Source: an uncultured Alphaproteobacteria bacterium
GTDB taxonomy: Bacteria; Pseudomonadota; Alphaproteobacteria; Rhodobacterales; Rhodobacteraceae
NCBI GenBank assembly: GCA_902530595.1
Contig: CACAAX010000001.1
Location: 1-64,000, forward strand
Length of the DNA: 64,000 nt
Direction of reading: 5' to 3'
In this document: one piece after another, positions 1-8,655 of the stretch
How positions within the stretch are numbered: position 1 is the first letter of the stretch
Layout: each line of letters starts with the position of its first letter
Position numbers and translations under genes: made by a program
The notes under the pieces: generated by a model
Seen by the model: the letters and a program-made list of their open reading frames with translations, nothing else
The model's database searches: none
What the model was told of the DNA's origin: nothing

Positions 1-641
1 AAGATATAGAGGAACTACAGAATGTGGATTGTGATTACCACCTGCCTTTAGGAAGCGTCCCGGGTTTGATACGTAATGACATTAGTGACTTTGATAGAAC
101 GGTTAAAGGATATTTTAAGGCAGATCCAGAACGTGTGGAAGCAATACGTAATGAGCTGGGACTGGATGGTAAAAAGGTTATTGGTATCTCATGGAAAAGC
201 CTTCAAACAAAATATAAGAAAAAGAGTGTTCAATTGCGCGATATGGAACGCTTATTTTCAGGTTTAGATGTTGTTCTGGTTAATCTTCAGTATGGTGATG
301 TTGAGGATGAGATACGAGAGTTTAAAGACGTGACAGGGATAGAGGTGGTGCAATGCGCTTCGGTAGATAATAGAGAAGATCTTGATGGTTTAGCAGCATT
401 AATTGAGGTGTGTGATTTGGTCGTCTCCACAAGCAACGTTACTGTCCATATGGCAGGCGCTTTAGCCAAAGACACATGGGTCCTGTTACATTATGTTTCT
501 ATATACTATTGGTTAGTGGGACGCACGGATAGCATCTGGTATCCTAGTGTAACCCTTTATCGTCAGCCAACATTAGATGATTGGGATAGTGTTTACGCTT
601 CTATTAGAAAAGATTTGCAAAAAAGGTTGACTGTCACATGA
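1..641 (+). CDS. TPR/GT-B glycosyltransferase paralog, 3' fragment cut by the window edge
   Basis: The frame is open from base 3, so the gene begins outside the window. A GTG at 24 is only an internal codon, because the residues before it align with the middle of the next protein. What is visible is about 212 residues of a GT-B type glycosyltransferase domain, with a VHMAGALAKDTWVLL block typical of the sugar-nucleotide-binding half of TPR-linked and GT9-like transferases. It matches residues about 518-726 of the downstream gene, at protein level and over long stretches of DNA. The stop overlaps the next ATG (ATGA), indicating translational coupling. The missing N-terminus is probably TPR repeats, inferred from the paralog. 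Acceptor and donor are unknown. Confidence 0.75.
   Translation, partial: DIEELQNVDCDYHLPLGSVPGLIRNDISDFDRTVKGYFKADPERVEAIRNELGLDGKKVIGISWKSLQTKYKKKSVQLRDMERLFSGLDVVLVNLQYGDVEDEIREFKDVTGIEVVQCASVDNREDLDGLAALIEVCDLVVSTSNVTVHMAGALAKDTWVLLHYVSIYYWLVGRTDSIWYPSVTLYRQPTLDDWDSVYASIRKDLQKRLTVT
51..364 (+). repeat. Duplicated coding blocks, upstream copy
   Basis: Two blocks here recur in the next gene. Bases 51-121 match 2240-2310 with one mismatch, and bases 261-364 match 2453-2556 without any mismatch (104 bases). A third block, 525-624 versus 2717-2816, has three mismatches by eye. The DNA between the blocks is much more diverged, so the two genes are mosaics, as expected from duplication followed by local gene conversion. 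Confidence 0.85.
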
Positions 642-2830
642 ACCAAACTGACAAAGGCAATTCTATAAACAAAGCCATCTCCCTTCTTAATAAAGGACAT
701 ATAAAGAAGAGCCTTGAAGAGACTCTAAGCGCCAGAAAAAAATATCCTAATGAGCCCTTTATCTTTAATCTACTTGGTGTTTTGTATTCCCAAATAGGAA
801 ATTATGAAGATAGCATAAAAAATTATTCAAAGGCGATAAAGTTAAATCCGAGCTACTTTGAAGCCTACAATAATATTGGAGTGGCTCATACGAACTGGAG
901 AAAAACCAATAAGGCAATAGAATGTTTTGATAAAGCAATACAAATAAACCCCTCTTATGCAGAAGCCTACAATAACAAGGGTAATGCACTGAAGGATAAT
1001 GGTGACTACGTTTTAGCTTTAGAAAGCTATGAAAGATCAGTTGCTTTAAATCCAAATTATATTGATGCAATTGCAAACTTGGGAATAATTTGGGATTTGA
1101 TGAATGATTTTACCAAATCGGAAAGATATTTTCGTCAAGCGCTTTTGCTAAGCCCTAGAAACATAACCATTCTCTACAATTTGGCAAATTGCCTTTTCAG
1201 TGCTAAGGATTTCAAGGAAGCTATTGAGGTTTGTAATAAAATTATAGCCTTAGACGCATCGTTCTATTATGCCTATAATCGCATAGGACTTTGCTATATT
1301 CAACTTGAAGACGAAGAAAAGTCTAAAGCGTTTTTTGAGAAAGCTCTACAGATAAGGCCTGACTATTCAGAGGGTTTAACCAATTATGGCTTTGTCTTAC
1401 AAAAACTCAAAAAGTATTCTTCAGCAACTATTCAGTTTAAAAAAGCGCTTAGAATAAATCCTAATAGTAATGAAGCTTTGGTCAATCTCGTTAAGGCTTA
1501 TTTTGACGAGGGACGCTTACCAAAAGCCATAGAGGTAGCAAAGAAAGGCTTGATATCAAAACCAAATAATATCCCAATTTTAAAAAATTTAATCGAATCC
1601 CTTCTTCTATCAGATAGACTTGAAGAAGCTTCATCAGCATGTAAAAAATTACTATCAATAAATAAAAACGATGCTGATGCAATAAACGTAATGGGTTTAA
1701 TTTATGAAAGAAAAGGATTTTATAAAGATGCAAAAGATCACTTTTTGAAAGCATTAAAATTAAACAAAAATTTTGTTTTAGCCAAAATAAATATTGCGAC
1801 ACTCTACCAGCTCGAAGGGAAAATAGAGGCTGCTAACCAAATATATAATGATCTACTAAAAGAGTATCCAAAAAACCCAGAGGTTCTTTACCGTCAAAGT
1901 GCATTAGTCTTAATGTTGGAAAGTTTTGAAGAAGGGTGGAAAAATTACGAATATAGGTGGAAAGTATTTCCAATGAATAAAGTTACGTGGCCATTTCAGG
2001 ACAAACCTGTATGGAAAGGAGAAAGGGGGGAGCGAGTAGTTTTGTGGAGAGAACAGGGTATTGGAGATCAAATTATCTTTCTGGGTTTGGCTCTGGAAGT
2101 TAGGGAGATGTGCAAGACTCTATCGGTATATGTGGATCCACGTTTAGAGCCGTTATGTAAGCGAGCAATGTCGGAGATAAACTTTGTCAAAGACAAAGAG
2201 GAACTAAAGAATGTCGAGGATGACTATCATTTGCCGCTTGGAAGCGTCCCGGGTTTGATACGTAATGACATTAGTGACTTTGATAGGACGGTTAAAGGAT
2301 ATTTTAAGGCGGACCCGGAACTTGTGGAGGCCAAACGTACAGAGTTAAATCTAGAAGGTAAGACAGCCATTGGCATCTCATGGAAGAGTTTTAACTCACT
2401 AAACAAAACGAAGAAGAGTATTCAATTGCGCGATATGGAACGCCTGTTTTCTGGTTTAGATGTTGTTCTGGTTAATCTTCAGTATGGTGATGTTGAGGAT
2501 GAGATACGAGAGTTTAAAGACGTGACAGGGATAGAGGTGGTGCAATGCGCTTCGGTGGATAATAGAGAAGATCTTGACGGCCTGGCGGCATTGATAGAGG
2601 TGTGTGATTTGGTCGTATCAATTCCTAATGTTACTGTCCATTTGGCAGGAGCTTTAGCCAAAGATACATGGGTACTGTTACCTTATGTAGCAAACTTCTG
2701 GTGGTTAGTGGAGCGTACGGATAGCATTTGGTATCCTAGTGTAACCCTTTATCGTCAACCAACATTAGATGATTGGGATAGTGTTTACGCCTCTATTAGA
2801 AAAGATTTGCAAAAAAAAGAGCAGTCTTAG
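638..2830 (+). CDS. TPR-repeat protein with C-terminal GT-B glycosyltransferase domain
   Basis: The 730-residue protein has about twelve TPR units over residues 1-430, with repeated NP-x-x-x-EA-x-x-N signatures. From about 431 to 730 there is a glycosyltransferase domain with WREQGIGDQIIF at 470-481 and SIPNVTVHLAGAL from 661 (His668). This architecture is common in bacterial surface-glycan loci and resembles TPR-linked O-GlcNAc-transferase-like or GT9-like enzymes. The TPR half probably binds a protein or glycan partner. No signal peptide or membrane segment is seen, so it should be cytoplasmic. The TPR half looks more AT-rich than the transferase half, which could reflect separate histories. 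The ATG is fixed by the ATGA overlap with the preceding gene. The substrate cannot be read from sequence. Confidence 0.8.
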   Translation: MNQTDKGNSINKAISLLNKGHIKKSLEETLSARKKYPNEPFIFNLLGVLYSQIGNYEDSIKNYSKAIKLNPSYFEAYNNIGVAHTNWRKTNKAIECFDKAIQINPSYAEAYNNKGNALKDNGDYVLALESYERSVALNPNYIDAIANLGIIWDLMNDFTKSERYFRQALLLSPRNITILYNLANCLFSAKDFKEAIEVCNKIIALDASFYYAYNRIGLCYIQLEDEEKSKAFFEKALQIRPDYSEGLTNYGFVLQKLKKYSSATIQFKKALRINPNSNEALVNLVKAYFDEGRLPKAIEVAKKGLISKPNNIPILKNLIESLLLSDRLEEASSACKKLLSINKNDADAINVMGLIYERKGFYKDAKDHFLKALKLNKNFVLAKINIATLYQLEGKIEAANQIYNDLLKEYPKNPEVLYRQSALVLMLESFEEGWKNYEYRWKVFPMNKVTWPFQDKPVWKGERGERVVLWREQGIGDQIIFLGLALEVREMCKTLSVYVDPRLEPLCKRAMSEINFVKDKEELKNVEDDYHLPLGSVPGLIRNDISDFDRTVKGYFKADPELVEAKRTELNLEGKTAIGISWKSFNSLNKTKKSIQLRDMERLFSGLDVVLVNLQYGDVEDEIREFKDVTGIEVVQCASVDNREDLDGLAALIEVCDLVVSIPNVTVHLAGALAKDTWVLLPYVANFWWLVERTDSIWYPSVTLYRQPTLDDWDSVYASIRKDLQKKEQS
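2240..2556 (+). repeat. Duplicated coding blocks, downstream copy
   Basis: This is the partner of 51-364, with exact identity over 2453-2556 and near identity over 2240-2310. The stretch between them (about 2311-2440) differs in many bases and several residues. Such direct repeats about 2.2 kb apart could recombine and delete the TPR half of the second gene. Confidence 0.85.
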
Positions 2831-2975
2831 ACGATTAATGCAATAAGATAAATGTAAGTGTGCTAAAAATTTTTAGTTTTATAAAAAATAATCCAAGAAG
2901 GTATTTTGTTAACAATAAATATAAGATCGAAGTAAGCTCTAATAATAAATAAAAAAATATATAGTAGATAAAATT

Positions 2976-4457
2976 GTGAAAAAGCGGGCGCCACGTAACT
3001 CAATAATTGAGTCTAAAGAAAGCATATTGCTAGTTTTTGTCCTAATGATTCTCCTAACTTGTAAAGCTCTCTTTTTTATATTTGGCAACCCTCTTCCTGA
3101 TGAAGCATATTATTGGTTATGGTCAAAAAGCATCGCACTTTCCTATTTTGACCATCCTCCATTAGTATCATGGCTTCAAGCTCTTCTATCTTTTTTTTCC
3201 ATTAATAAGTATTTTTTGATCAGAGCTCTTCCGTTTTTCAGCCTGGTATCGGTACTAACAATTGTCATCGTTTGGCAAAAATATATATTAGGAAAATTTG
3301 ATTTTGCAGCATGCTTGCAGATTGTAGTTTTATTTTTAACGTTTCCAATATTTGCTATTTTCTTTTCCATCTCATTTCCAGATTATTTGCTTATCACACT
3401 ATTATTTGGGACTTCTTTTTGCCTTTTCTTATATTTTGAAAGAAATGATAAAGGTAAAGTTGCACTCCATTATTGGTATTTGGCAGTGCTTTTATTTTCT
3501 TTAGCTTTACTGACGAAATATAATGCTATTCTACTAGGTATAGGAGTTTTGGCTTACTTTCTATACTATAAGAAAGAAATCGGAGGCCCATCATATGGCC
3601 ATATTATTGTAGCGGCTTTTATTATCTTTTTAACTCAAACACCTGTTCTTTTTTGGAACCTTAACAATGATCTCGCTTCTTTTTCTTTTCACTTAGACCA
3701 CAGATTGGACCAGGAAAAAGATATTGCGTCTATATTGAAAAATATTTTTGCCTTTTTGTCAGGAGCACTTTTAGCCTTCTCTCCGTTCTTTATAGTTAAT
3801 TTAAAGAAAAATTTTTTTTCAGGAAAATATGCTGATAACAGAAAAAAATTCTATACATTAAGCAAGTTTGTTTTAGTTTTCTCAGTAGCTTTCTGCATAA
3901 TTCTGTCATTTTTTACGAATGTTTTATATTATTGGTTAACTCCAGCAATTATTTTACTCATTCCATTCATGACCAACATCATAAAGGCAAAAATATGGCA
4001 ATACTTTCATATATTCTACGGAACAGTCATTTCACTGATTTTATTTATAAATATGAGTTTTTATCCAATTAGTGCATTTTTTGGTGATGTCGACCGAGAG
4101 ACAGCTATTGTATTTGGATGGGAAAAAATAATTAGAGATATAGAAAAAGAAAAAGTAGAACATGGTATAGAGAGAGTTGTTTTTTCTGATTATAGATTAG
4201 GATCTTTATATATTTTTCATTCGGGTGATTTTAAAGCAGATGTTGTTATGGAGAAAAGAAGAACACAGTTTGATATATGGAGAGAAGAGAGAAACTCATT
4301 TGGTACGAACACTTTAATTATTGCAGATAAGGATTTTCCTATAGGCAAAAAGATTCTATCTAGATTTGATAGTATTGAGTTTCTGAGAGATATAGAAATC
4401 AATATCGGAAACAAACTCGTAAGGAAATACCATGTTTTTTTGGGAAAAAATACATGA
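2976..4457 (+). CDS. PMT/ArnT-like integral membrane glycosyltransferase (GT39/GT83 superfamily)
   Basis: The 493-residue polytopic membrane protein has roughly ten hydrophobic segments in residues 17-375 and a C-terminal soluble tail. Asp42-Glu43 in PDEAYYW and the YFDHPPL motif (residues 57-63) are the signature of C-GT enzymes that use polyprenyl-phosphate sugars, where the acidic residue after the first membrane segment acts as the catalytic base. It should transfer a sugar from a lipid carrier on the periplasmic face of the inner membrane to lipid A, glycan or protein. The start is GTG with no obvious Shine-Dalgarno sequence. Its stop abuts the stop of the convergent shikimate-dehydrogenase-like gene. 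A second member of the family lies at 9647-11113. Confidence 0.8.
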   Translation: MKKRAPRNSIIESKESILLVFVLMILLTCKALFFIFGNPLPDEAYYWLWSKSIALSYFDHPPLVSWLQALLSFFSINKYFLIRALPFFSLVSVLTIVIVWQKYILGKFDFAACLQIVVLFLTFPIFAIFFSISFPDYLLITLLFGTSFCLFLYFERNDKGKVALHYWYLAVLLFSLALLTKYNAILLGIGVLAYFLYYKKEIGGPSYGHIIVAAFIIFLTQTPVLFWNLNNDLASFSFHLDHRLDQEKDIASILKNIFAFLSGALLAFSPFFIVNLKKNFFSGKYADNRKKFYTLSKFVLVFSVAFCIILSFFTNVLYYWLTPAIILLIPFMTNIIKAKIWQYFHIFYGTVISLILFINMSFYPISAFFGDVDRETAIVFGWEKIIRDIEKEKVEHGIERVVFSDYRLGSLYIFHSGDFKADVVMEKRRTQFDIWREERNSFGTNTLIIADKDFPIGKKILSRFDSIEFLRDIEINIGNKLVRKYHVFLGKNT

Positions 4458-5348
4458 TTAAATCATAATTTTATAGATTTCTTCTTTTGCTAAAACAGTA
4501 TGATTAGTATAGCAATATGCTAGAACTGCCTGGATAAGATTCATGCGTAATCCATTTATAGTCCTTAGCCCTATTTCCTCGCTATTCTTCAGCAATGTTG
4601 TTTTTAATGGATCATAAATAATGTCATAAACAACCATGGTATTTTTGGCTTTTGCAAGTAATTTTATTGGTATAGGGGTTATATCAATGCTTTCTACGTG
4701 ACCAACCGAGGTAGCATTTATCAACAAATCAAAATGAGGAAGAAAGGTCTCTAAGTCATTAAGAGAATATGTATATAAATTACGTTTTTTAGAATCTTTT
4801 ATATTTATTGGACTTCTATTAAAAATATGAATTTTATGCTTTTTTTTAAAGTCTCTTGAAAGAAAAGCTAATATTGCTTTGCCGGCACCACCATATCCCA
4901 AAAGGCCTATATTTAGGTTTTGACTTTCTGTTAGTTGATTTTTGATAGGTTCTAGGGCAGCCTCACCATCTGTGTTGGTTCCTGTAAACTCATCAATTAA
5001 AGAACCAGATGGCGGGCGATAAAAACAGTTTACAGCACCAATATCTTTTATCTCTTCCTCCACATTATCTTTTATAAGATTAAATACTGTTTCTTTAAAA
5101 GGGACAGCAACAGCCCCCCCCAAACAATGCTTATCTTGCTTCAAGTAGTTGAAAAGCTGTTCGATATTCCCTTCCTCAACATCTAGTGGTACCATCCGGA
5201 CTTTTTTTCCTTCGTGTTTGTAAACTTTGTTCCATAATTTTGGAGATCTTGCTCCCACAGAAGGCTTTGTGCCGACAATAACACTGTAAAAGTCTAAGTT
5301 TGATTCCTTGATCTCATTTTCTATGATCTCATTTAGATGACTAAACAT
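4458..5348 (-). CDS. Shikimate dehydrogenase-like oxidoreductase (AroE family) with altered substrate pocket
   Basis: The 296-residue protein has the AroE fold. Lys85 in VPFKE and Asp127 in NTDG correspond to the catalytic Lys/Asp pair, followed by a Rossmann loop GYGGAGKA (151-158), NRS (177-179), NATSVG (211-216) and INGLRMNLIQ near 264-273. The pocket differs from true AroE. The usual H-S-x-S-P is G-A-R-S-P at 32-36, so one carboxylate-binding Ser is lost, and the usual N-V-T-V-P-H-K is A-V-A-V-P-F-K (79-85). It overlaps the DAHP-synthase-like gene by 8 bases and is last in an operon with CMP-sugar genes. I infer an NAD(P)-dependent dehydrogenase acting on a ulosonic-acid intermediate. An ordinary second aroE is the alternative. 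Confidence 0.75.
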   Translation of the reverse strand: MFSHLNEIIENEIKESNLDFYSVIVGTKPSVGARSPKLWNKVYKHEGKKVRMVPLDVEEGNIEQLFNYLKQDKHCLGGAVAVPFKETVFNLIKDNVEEEIKDIGAVNCFYRPPSGSLIDEFTGTNTDGEAALEPIKNQLTESQNLNIGLLGYGGAGKAILAFLSRDFKKKHKIHIFNRSPINIKDSKKRNLYTYSLNDLETFLPHFDLLINATSVGHVESIDITPIPIKLLAKAKNTMVVYDIIYDPLKTTLLKNSEEIGLRTINGLRMNLIQAVLAYCYTNHTVLAKEEIYKIMI

Positions 5349-6234
5349 TTAATATATGTTTTCCATTAATATGAGCTACTTTATCCATGCTACGCATTAG
5401 CTTTGTAAAACTAATAAAATCTATAGGTTGAAGGGGATCAACAGCTGAATTTTCAGGATCAGGATGAACCTCCAGCATTATACTGTCCGCGCCAGCGGCT
5501 ACACTAGCGAGCGACATTGGTGCAACCCATGGACGCCAGAAAGTAGCATGGGATGGATCAACAGCTATTGGCAAGTGCGTTATCTCTTTTGCAGCAGGTA
5601 CAACTTGTAGGTCTAATAAAAATCTAGATGAATCTCTATGTGTATGAGGAACTGTGACGCCTCGCTCACATAAAATAATTTTCTCGTTACCTTCATAAAG
5701 AGCATATTCAGCTGCACCAAGCCAATCTCTGAGTGATGCACCAAAGTGTCTCTTTATCATCAAAGGTTTTTTAGTTTTTGCCGCAGCTGAAATCAATGGA
5801 TAGTTTTGCATATTTCTTGAGCCAATTTGCAGTATGTCAGTTACTTCACAAATCAAGTCTAGGTACTTTTCTTCCATGACTTCTGTTATAATTCCAATGC
5901 CAGTTTCCTTTTTTGCGATACCCAGCCACCTTATTCCTTCTTCACGAGTTTCAGTATATTTATCGGATCTATAGGGGAAGCTTAAGGGCTTGAAAGCACC
6001 ACCTCTCAAAAAATGAGCTCCTGCTTTTTTAACATTGATTGCCGTTTCAACTATAAGTTTCTCATTTTCAACCATATTGGGCCCAGCCATAATAGGGATT
6101 AAACTATCTCCGAAAGGTACACCGCTAACATCAAACTTGGAAAAGTGTGTATTATTTTTTTTTGATGCCAATGGGAACTTTTCTGCCATGTCTTCAGCTG
6201 AGACATCTTTTCCGGGAGCCCTATTTTGTATCAT
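5341..6234 (-). CDS. DAHP/KDO8P synthase-like enzyme (type I-beta DAHP synthase family) with Asn at the metal-Cys position
   Basis: The 297-residue TIM-barrel enzyme condenses phosphoenolpyruvate with an aldose. Family motifs are clear: RGGAFKP (78-83), DILQIGSRNMQNYPLI (133-148), ILCERGV (187-193), VDPSHAT (225-231) and EVHPDPE (255-261). His229, Glu255 and Asp266 match metal ligands. The metal Cys of the usual AGPCAVE is Asn53 here (AGPNMVE), the residue found in metal-independent KDO8P synthases. The phosphate-binding K-P-R-T loop reads K-P-L-S (82-85). Together these suggest a different aldose and perhaps metal-free catalysis. It overlaps the upstream oxidoreductase by 14 bases. A plain DAHP synthase for aromatic amino acids is possible but does not fit the operon. 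Confidence 0.78.
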   Translation of the reverse strand: MIQNRAPGKDVSAEDMAEKFPLASKKNNTHFSKFDVSGVPFGDSLIPIMAGPNMVENEKLIVETAINVKKAGAHFLRGGAFKPLSFPYRSDKYTETREEGIRWLGIAKKETGIGIITEVMEEKYLDLICEVTDILQIGSRNMQNYPLISAAAKTKKPLMIKRHFGASLRDWLGAAEYALYEGNEKIILCERGVTVPHTHRDSSRFLLDLQVVPAAKEITHLPIAVDPSHATFWRPWVAPMSLASVAAGADSIMLEVHPDPENSAVDPLQPIDFISFTKLMRSMDKVAHINGKHILNV

Positions 6235-7312
6235 TTTTTATTCCTAGTTTTGAGCTACTTAACTGCTCTGATAAATAAATTTTCCGACCTTTTTCCTCAC
6301 TAGCATAAATCGAGTGTATAAGTCTAAGGGTATGGATACAATCCTTTGCTAGAAATGGAACTTTATCGATTTGATCGTTTCTGAAGGTTTGATAAATCTT
6401 TTTGAGTTGTCTGTAATGACTTATACCATAACCATTATCAACTTCCTCAGAAAATCGGTCGGTTATGTCTTTTTCACTATCAACGGAGTCAGAAAAATTC
6501 CACTGCTCGATCTTATTCAAAGCTACTCCCCCAATTTGCGCGACTCCTTGTGTTCCTGTAATAGTAATTGATGCCTCAAGATCTTTTGGTCTTGCGGCTG
6601 TTGTCAGCTCTAAGGTGGCTAAACCACCATTTTCTAACTCAATAGCTGCCACTAGTGTGTCCTCCGCTTGTAGATCATTTGCTCTTTTAGCTGAAATTGC
6701 ACTAACAGATTTTGCGCTTCCGCATATCCACGTGAGTGCATCCACATGATGAATGGCTTGCTGATTTGTAACCCCACCATCCTGTGCCCAAGTTCCGTGC
6801 CAACCATCGTCATAATATTCTTGAAGTCTACACCATCTCAACCTTACAGATACTGATACTAAATTGCCAAACCTCTTTTTTTCAAAAGCATTTTTAGTAA
6901 CTTCAACCGCCGGATTCAACCTGTTCTGAAAGATAGAGGAACAAAACTTCCCAGTTTTAGACGAAATGTTAATTAAACCTTCAGCATGTTCAATTCTAAG
7001 CGATAATGGTTTTTCCACTATTACATTTAAACCGTTCAACATGCAAAATTTTGAGTGTTCGTAGTGTTGGCCACTTTTGGTCAGTATAACAACTACTTCC
7101 ATTTCTTTGTGCTGAACAAACTTTTCAATATTATTGTAAGATCTACAGGAAAATATATTTCCAACATATTTGCTTTTCTTTTTGTCCACATCACAACAAG
7201 CAATGACTTGGTAAAGAGTACCAACTCTTTCTGAAATTAAGATTTTTTGTATGTAATGTTCGCATACACGGCCACACCCCAAAATGCCTATTTTTATCTT
7301 TTTTTTATTCAT
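6221..7312 (-). CDS. Gfo/Idh/MocA family sugar dehydrogenase
   Basis: The 363-residue protein has an N-terminal NAD(P)-binding Rossmann domain with GILGCGRV at 9-16, the EKP motif at 100-102, and a C-terminal sugar-binding domain. The WHGTWAQDGG to AIHHVD stretch (171-191) matches the catalytic region of nucleotide-sugar oxidases such as WlbA/WbpB. The family oxidises or reduces a sugar ring carbon, often next to aminotransferases. No aminotransferase is seen here, so a simple oxidation or epimerisation is more likely. ATG at 7312 overlaps the stop of the preceding fusion gene by 4 bases. It is the third gene of the operon, and its exact substrate is unknown. Confidence 0.8.
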   Translation of the reverse strand: MNKKKIKIGILGCGRVCEHYIQKILISERVGTLYQVIACCDVDKKKSKYVGNIFSCRSYNNIEKFVQHKEMEVVVILTKSGQHYEHSKFCMLNGLNVIVEKPLSLRIEHAEGLINISSKTGKFCSSIFQNRLNPAVEVTKNAFEKKRFGNLVSVSVRLRWCRLQEYYDDGWHGTWAQDGGVTNQQAIHHVDALTWICGSAKSVSAISAKRANDLQAEDTLVAAIELENGGLATLELTTAARPKDLEASITITGTQGVAQIGGVALNKIEQWNFSDSVDSEKDITDRFSEEVDNGYGISHYRQLKKIYQTFRNDQIDKVPFLAKDCIHTLRLIHSIYASEEKGRKIYLSEQLSSSKLGIKNDTK

Positions 7313-8655
7313 GACTGATCTGGGTTATCAATTTGAAACGAATACGGATATTTCGGAACAGGGGAAAGCCCCACATTATTTGTCAAGATTGTATTGTTTC
7401 TTATGTTATCTACAAATGTTACTGCTCCCAAACCAAATAAATTAATATGTATTTTTTCAGGTTTAATGCTTCTTGACATCATTTTTTTATCTCCAATTGC
7501 ACTAATTTGATCCTCAGTATCCAACCAGATACTTCTTTGTTCGATCACTGACGCACACACTGTGTCGTATCCACCGTCAATGATATTATTTATCAATTTG
7601 GTAAGTAATCCTGTCGGTCGGAAAGGATAATTCTCTTCTGCAATAACTACTAAATTAACATTCCTAAATTTTTCTATCTCCTCAATAGTATATTTCAAAA
7701 CATCTGGCAAACTTACATTTTCAGCTGAAAGTTCAATTGGTCTTATAAAAGGGGCTAATGCACCATTATCTCTAGCTACCTTTGCAGTATTTTCGTTATC
7801 TGTTGATACATAAATATCTGAAATGAGCTTACAAGATTTGAGATATTTTATACATTCGACCAATAAGTTTTTTCCCTCAAAAGTAGTTGGCAATCCTTTG
7901 ATAGGAACTATGCTGATTATATTCAGCTTATCCACTATTAGCTTCGAAAGGGAGGCAGGTGAGCCCTCTAAATTTTCAATGATATTTACAATCTTTTCAG
8001 CTCTGTCAACTTTTCCCCCATGATTTATTCCGTGGTGGTGGTAAACGCAGGCGTGTGGAGTGTAAAAGATATGATATCCATTCTTTATGACCTCAGAACC
8101 CCATAATCTGTCTTCGATATTTGTTGTGATTTCGTTAAATGGAAATTTATTCCACATATCTCGTGTCAAAGCACTGTTGGCATTATGAAAAAAACTATCC
8201 TTTCTCTGAGTTCGTTCATCCAACCCAAAAACGACAGTAAGATCTCTTCTATCTAATGCGGAGGTAGAAGATAACGGCTCTTGCCGACCGTAAACACCAG
8301 CAAGTAAACCGGTTCGATCATTTTCTAGAGGTTCTATTAATTTTTGAAGCCACTTGTTGTTTTTTGGAATACAATGTCCAGATACAATAACGATAAATTT
8401 ACCAGATGAAGCCCTGATACCCTCGTTTATTGCTTTTCCTGGATAAAATTGAGCTACATTTATAATTTTGTCTGTGTATTTTTTTGCAATTTTTACGGAG
8501 TTGTCATCAGAGTTATTATCAACCAATATGATTTCATAGTCTTTTATGCTTTGTGTAGCTATAGTGCTCAAACAATGGTCTATCCATCTTTCCTCATTTT
8601 TTGTTCTTATAATTATTGAAATCAAAGGAGGTCGTGGCTTAGTATCTTTATTCAT
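7309..8655 (-). CDS. Fusion: GT2 glycosyltransferase plus NeuA-like cytidylyltransferase domain
   Basis: Residues 1 to about 230 form a GT-A family 2 glycosyltransferase: IIIRTKNEE near the start, VDNNSDDNS, a rhamnosyltransferase-like core, and SGHC where many relatives have the DxD motif. Residues about 243-448 form a cytidylyltransferase-like domain starting IISIVPIKGLP. Its nucleotide loop lacks the usual R-G-G-S-K-G signature, while YPFRP near 345 resembles the canonical sugar-side motif. The second domain may therefore be a regulatory or partner subunit rather than an active synthetase. Four-base overlaps with both neighbours couple it to the stand-alone NeuA-like gene and to the dehydrogenase. 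The fusion suggests that activation and transfer of one CMP-sugar are linked. Confidence 0.75.
   Translation of the reverse strand: MNKDTKPRPPLISIIIRTKNEERWIDHCLSTIATQSIKDYEIILVDNNSDDNSVKIAKKYTDKIINVAQFYPGKAINEGIRASSGKFIVIVSGHCIPKNNKWLQKLIEPLENDRTGLLAGVYGRQEPLSSTSALDRRDLTVVFGLDERTQRKDSFFHNANSALTRDMWNKFPFNEITTNIEDRLWGSEVIKNGYHIFYTPHACVYHHHGINHGGKVDRAEKIVNIIENLEGSPASLSKLIVDKLNIISIVPIKGLPTTFEGKNLLVECIKYLKSCKLISDIYVSTDNENTAKVARDNGALAPFIRPIELSAENVSLPDVLKYTIEEIEKFRNVNLVVIAEENYPFRPTGLLTKLINNIIDGGYDTVCASVIEQRSIWLDTEDQISAIGDKKMMSRSIKPEKIHINLFGLGAVTFVDNIRNNTILTNNVGLSPVPKYPYSFQIDNPDQS

Noticed and set aside
2863..2876. Palindrome CTAAAAATTTTTAG after the TPR glycosyltransferase gene
   Set aside because: The stem is all A-U apart from one C-G pair at each end, with no loop; too weak for a terminator and likely by chance in AT-rich DNA.
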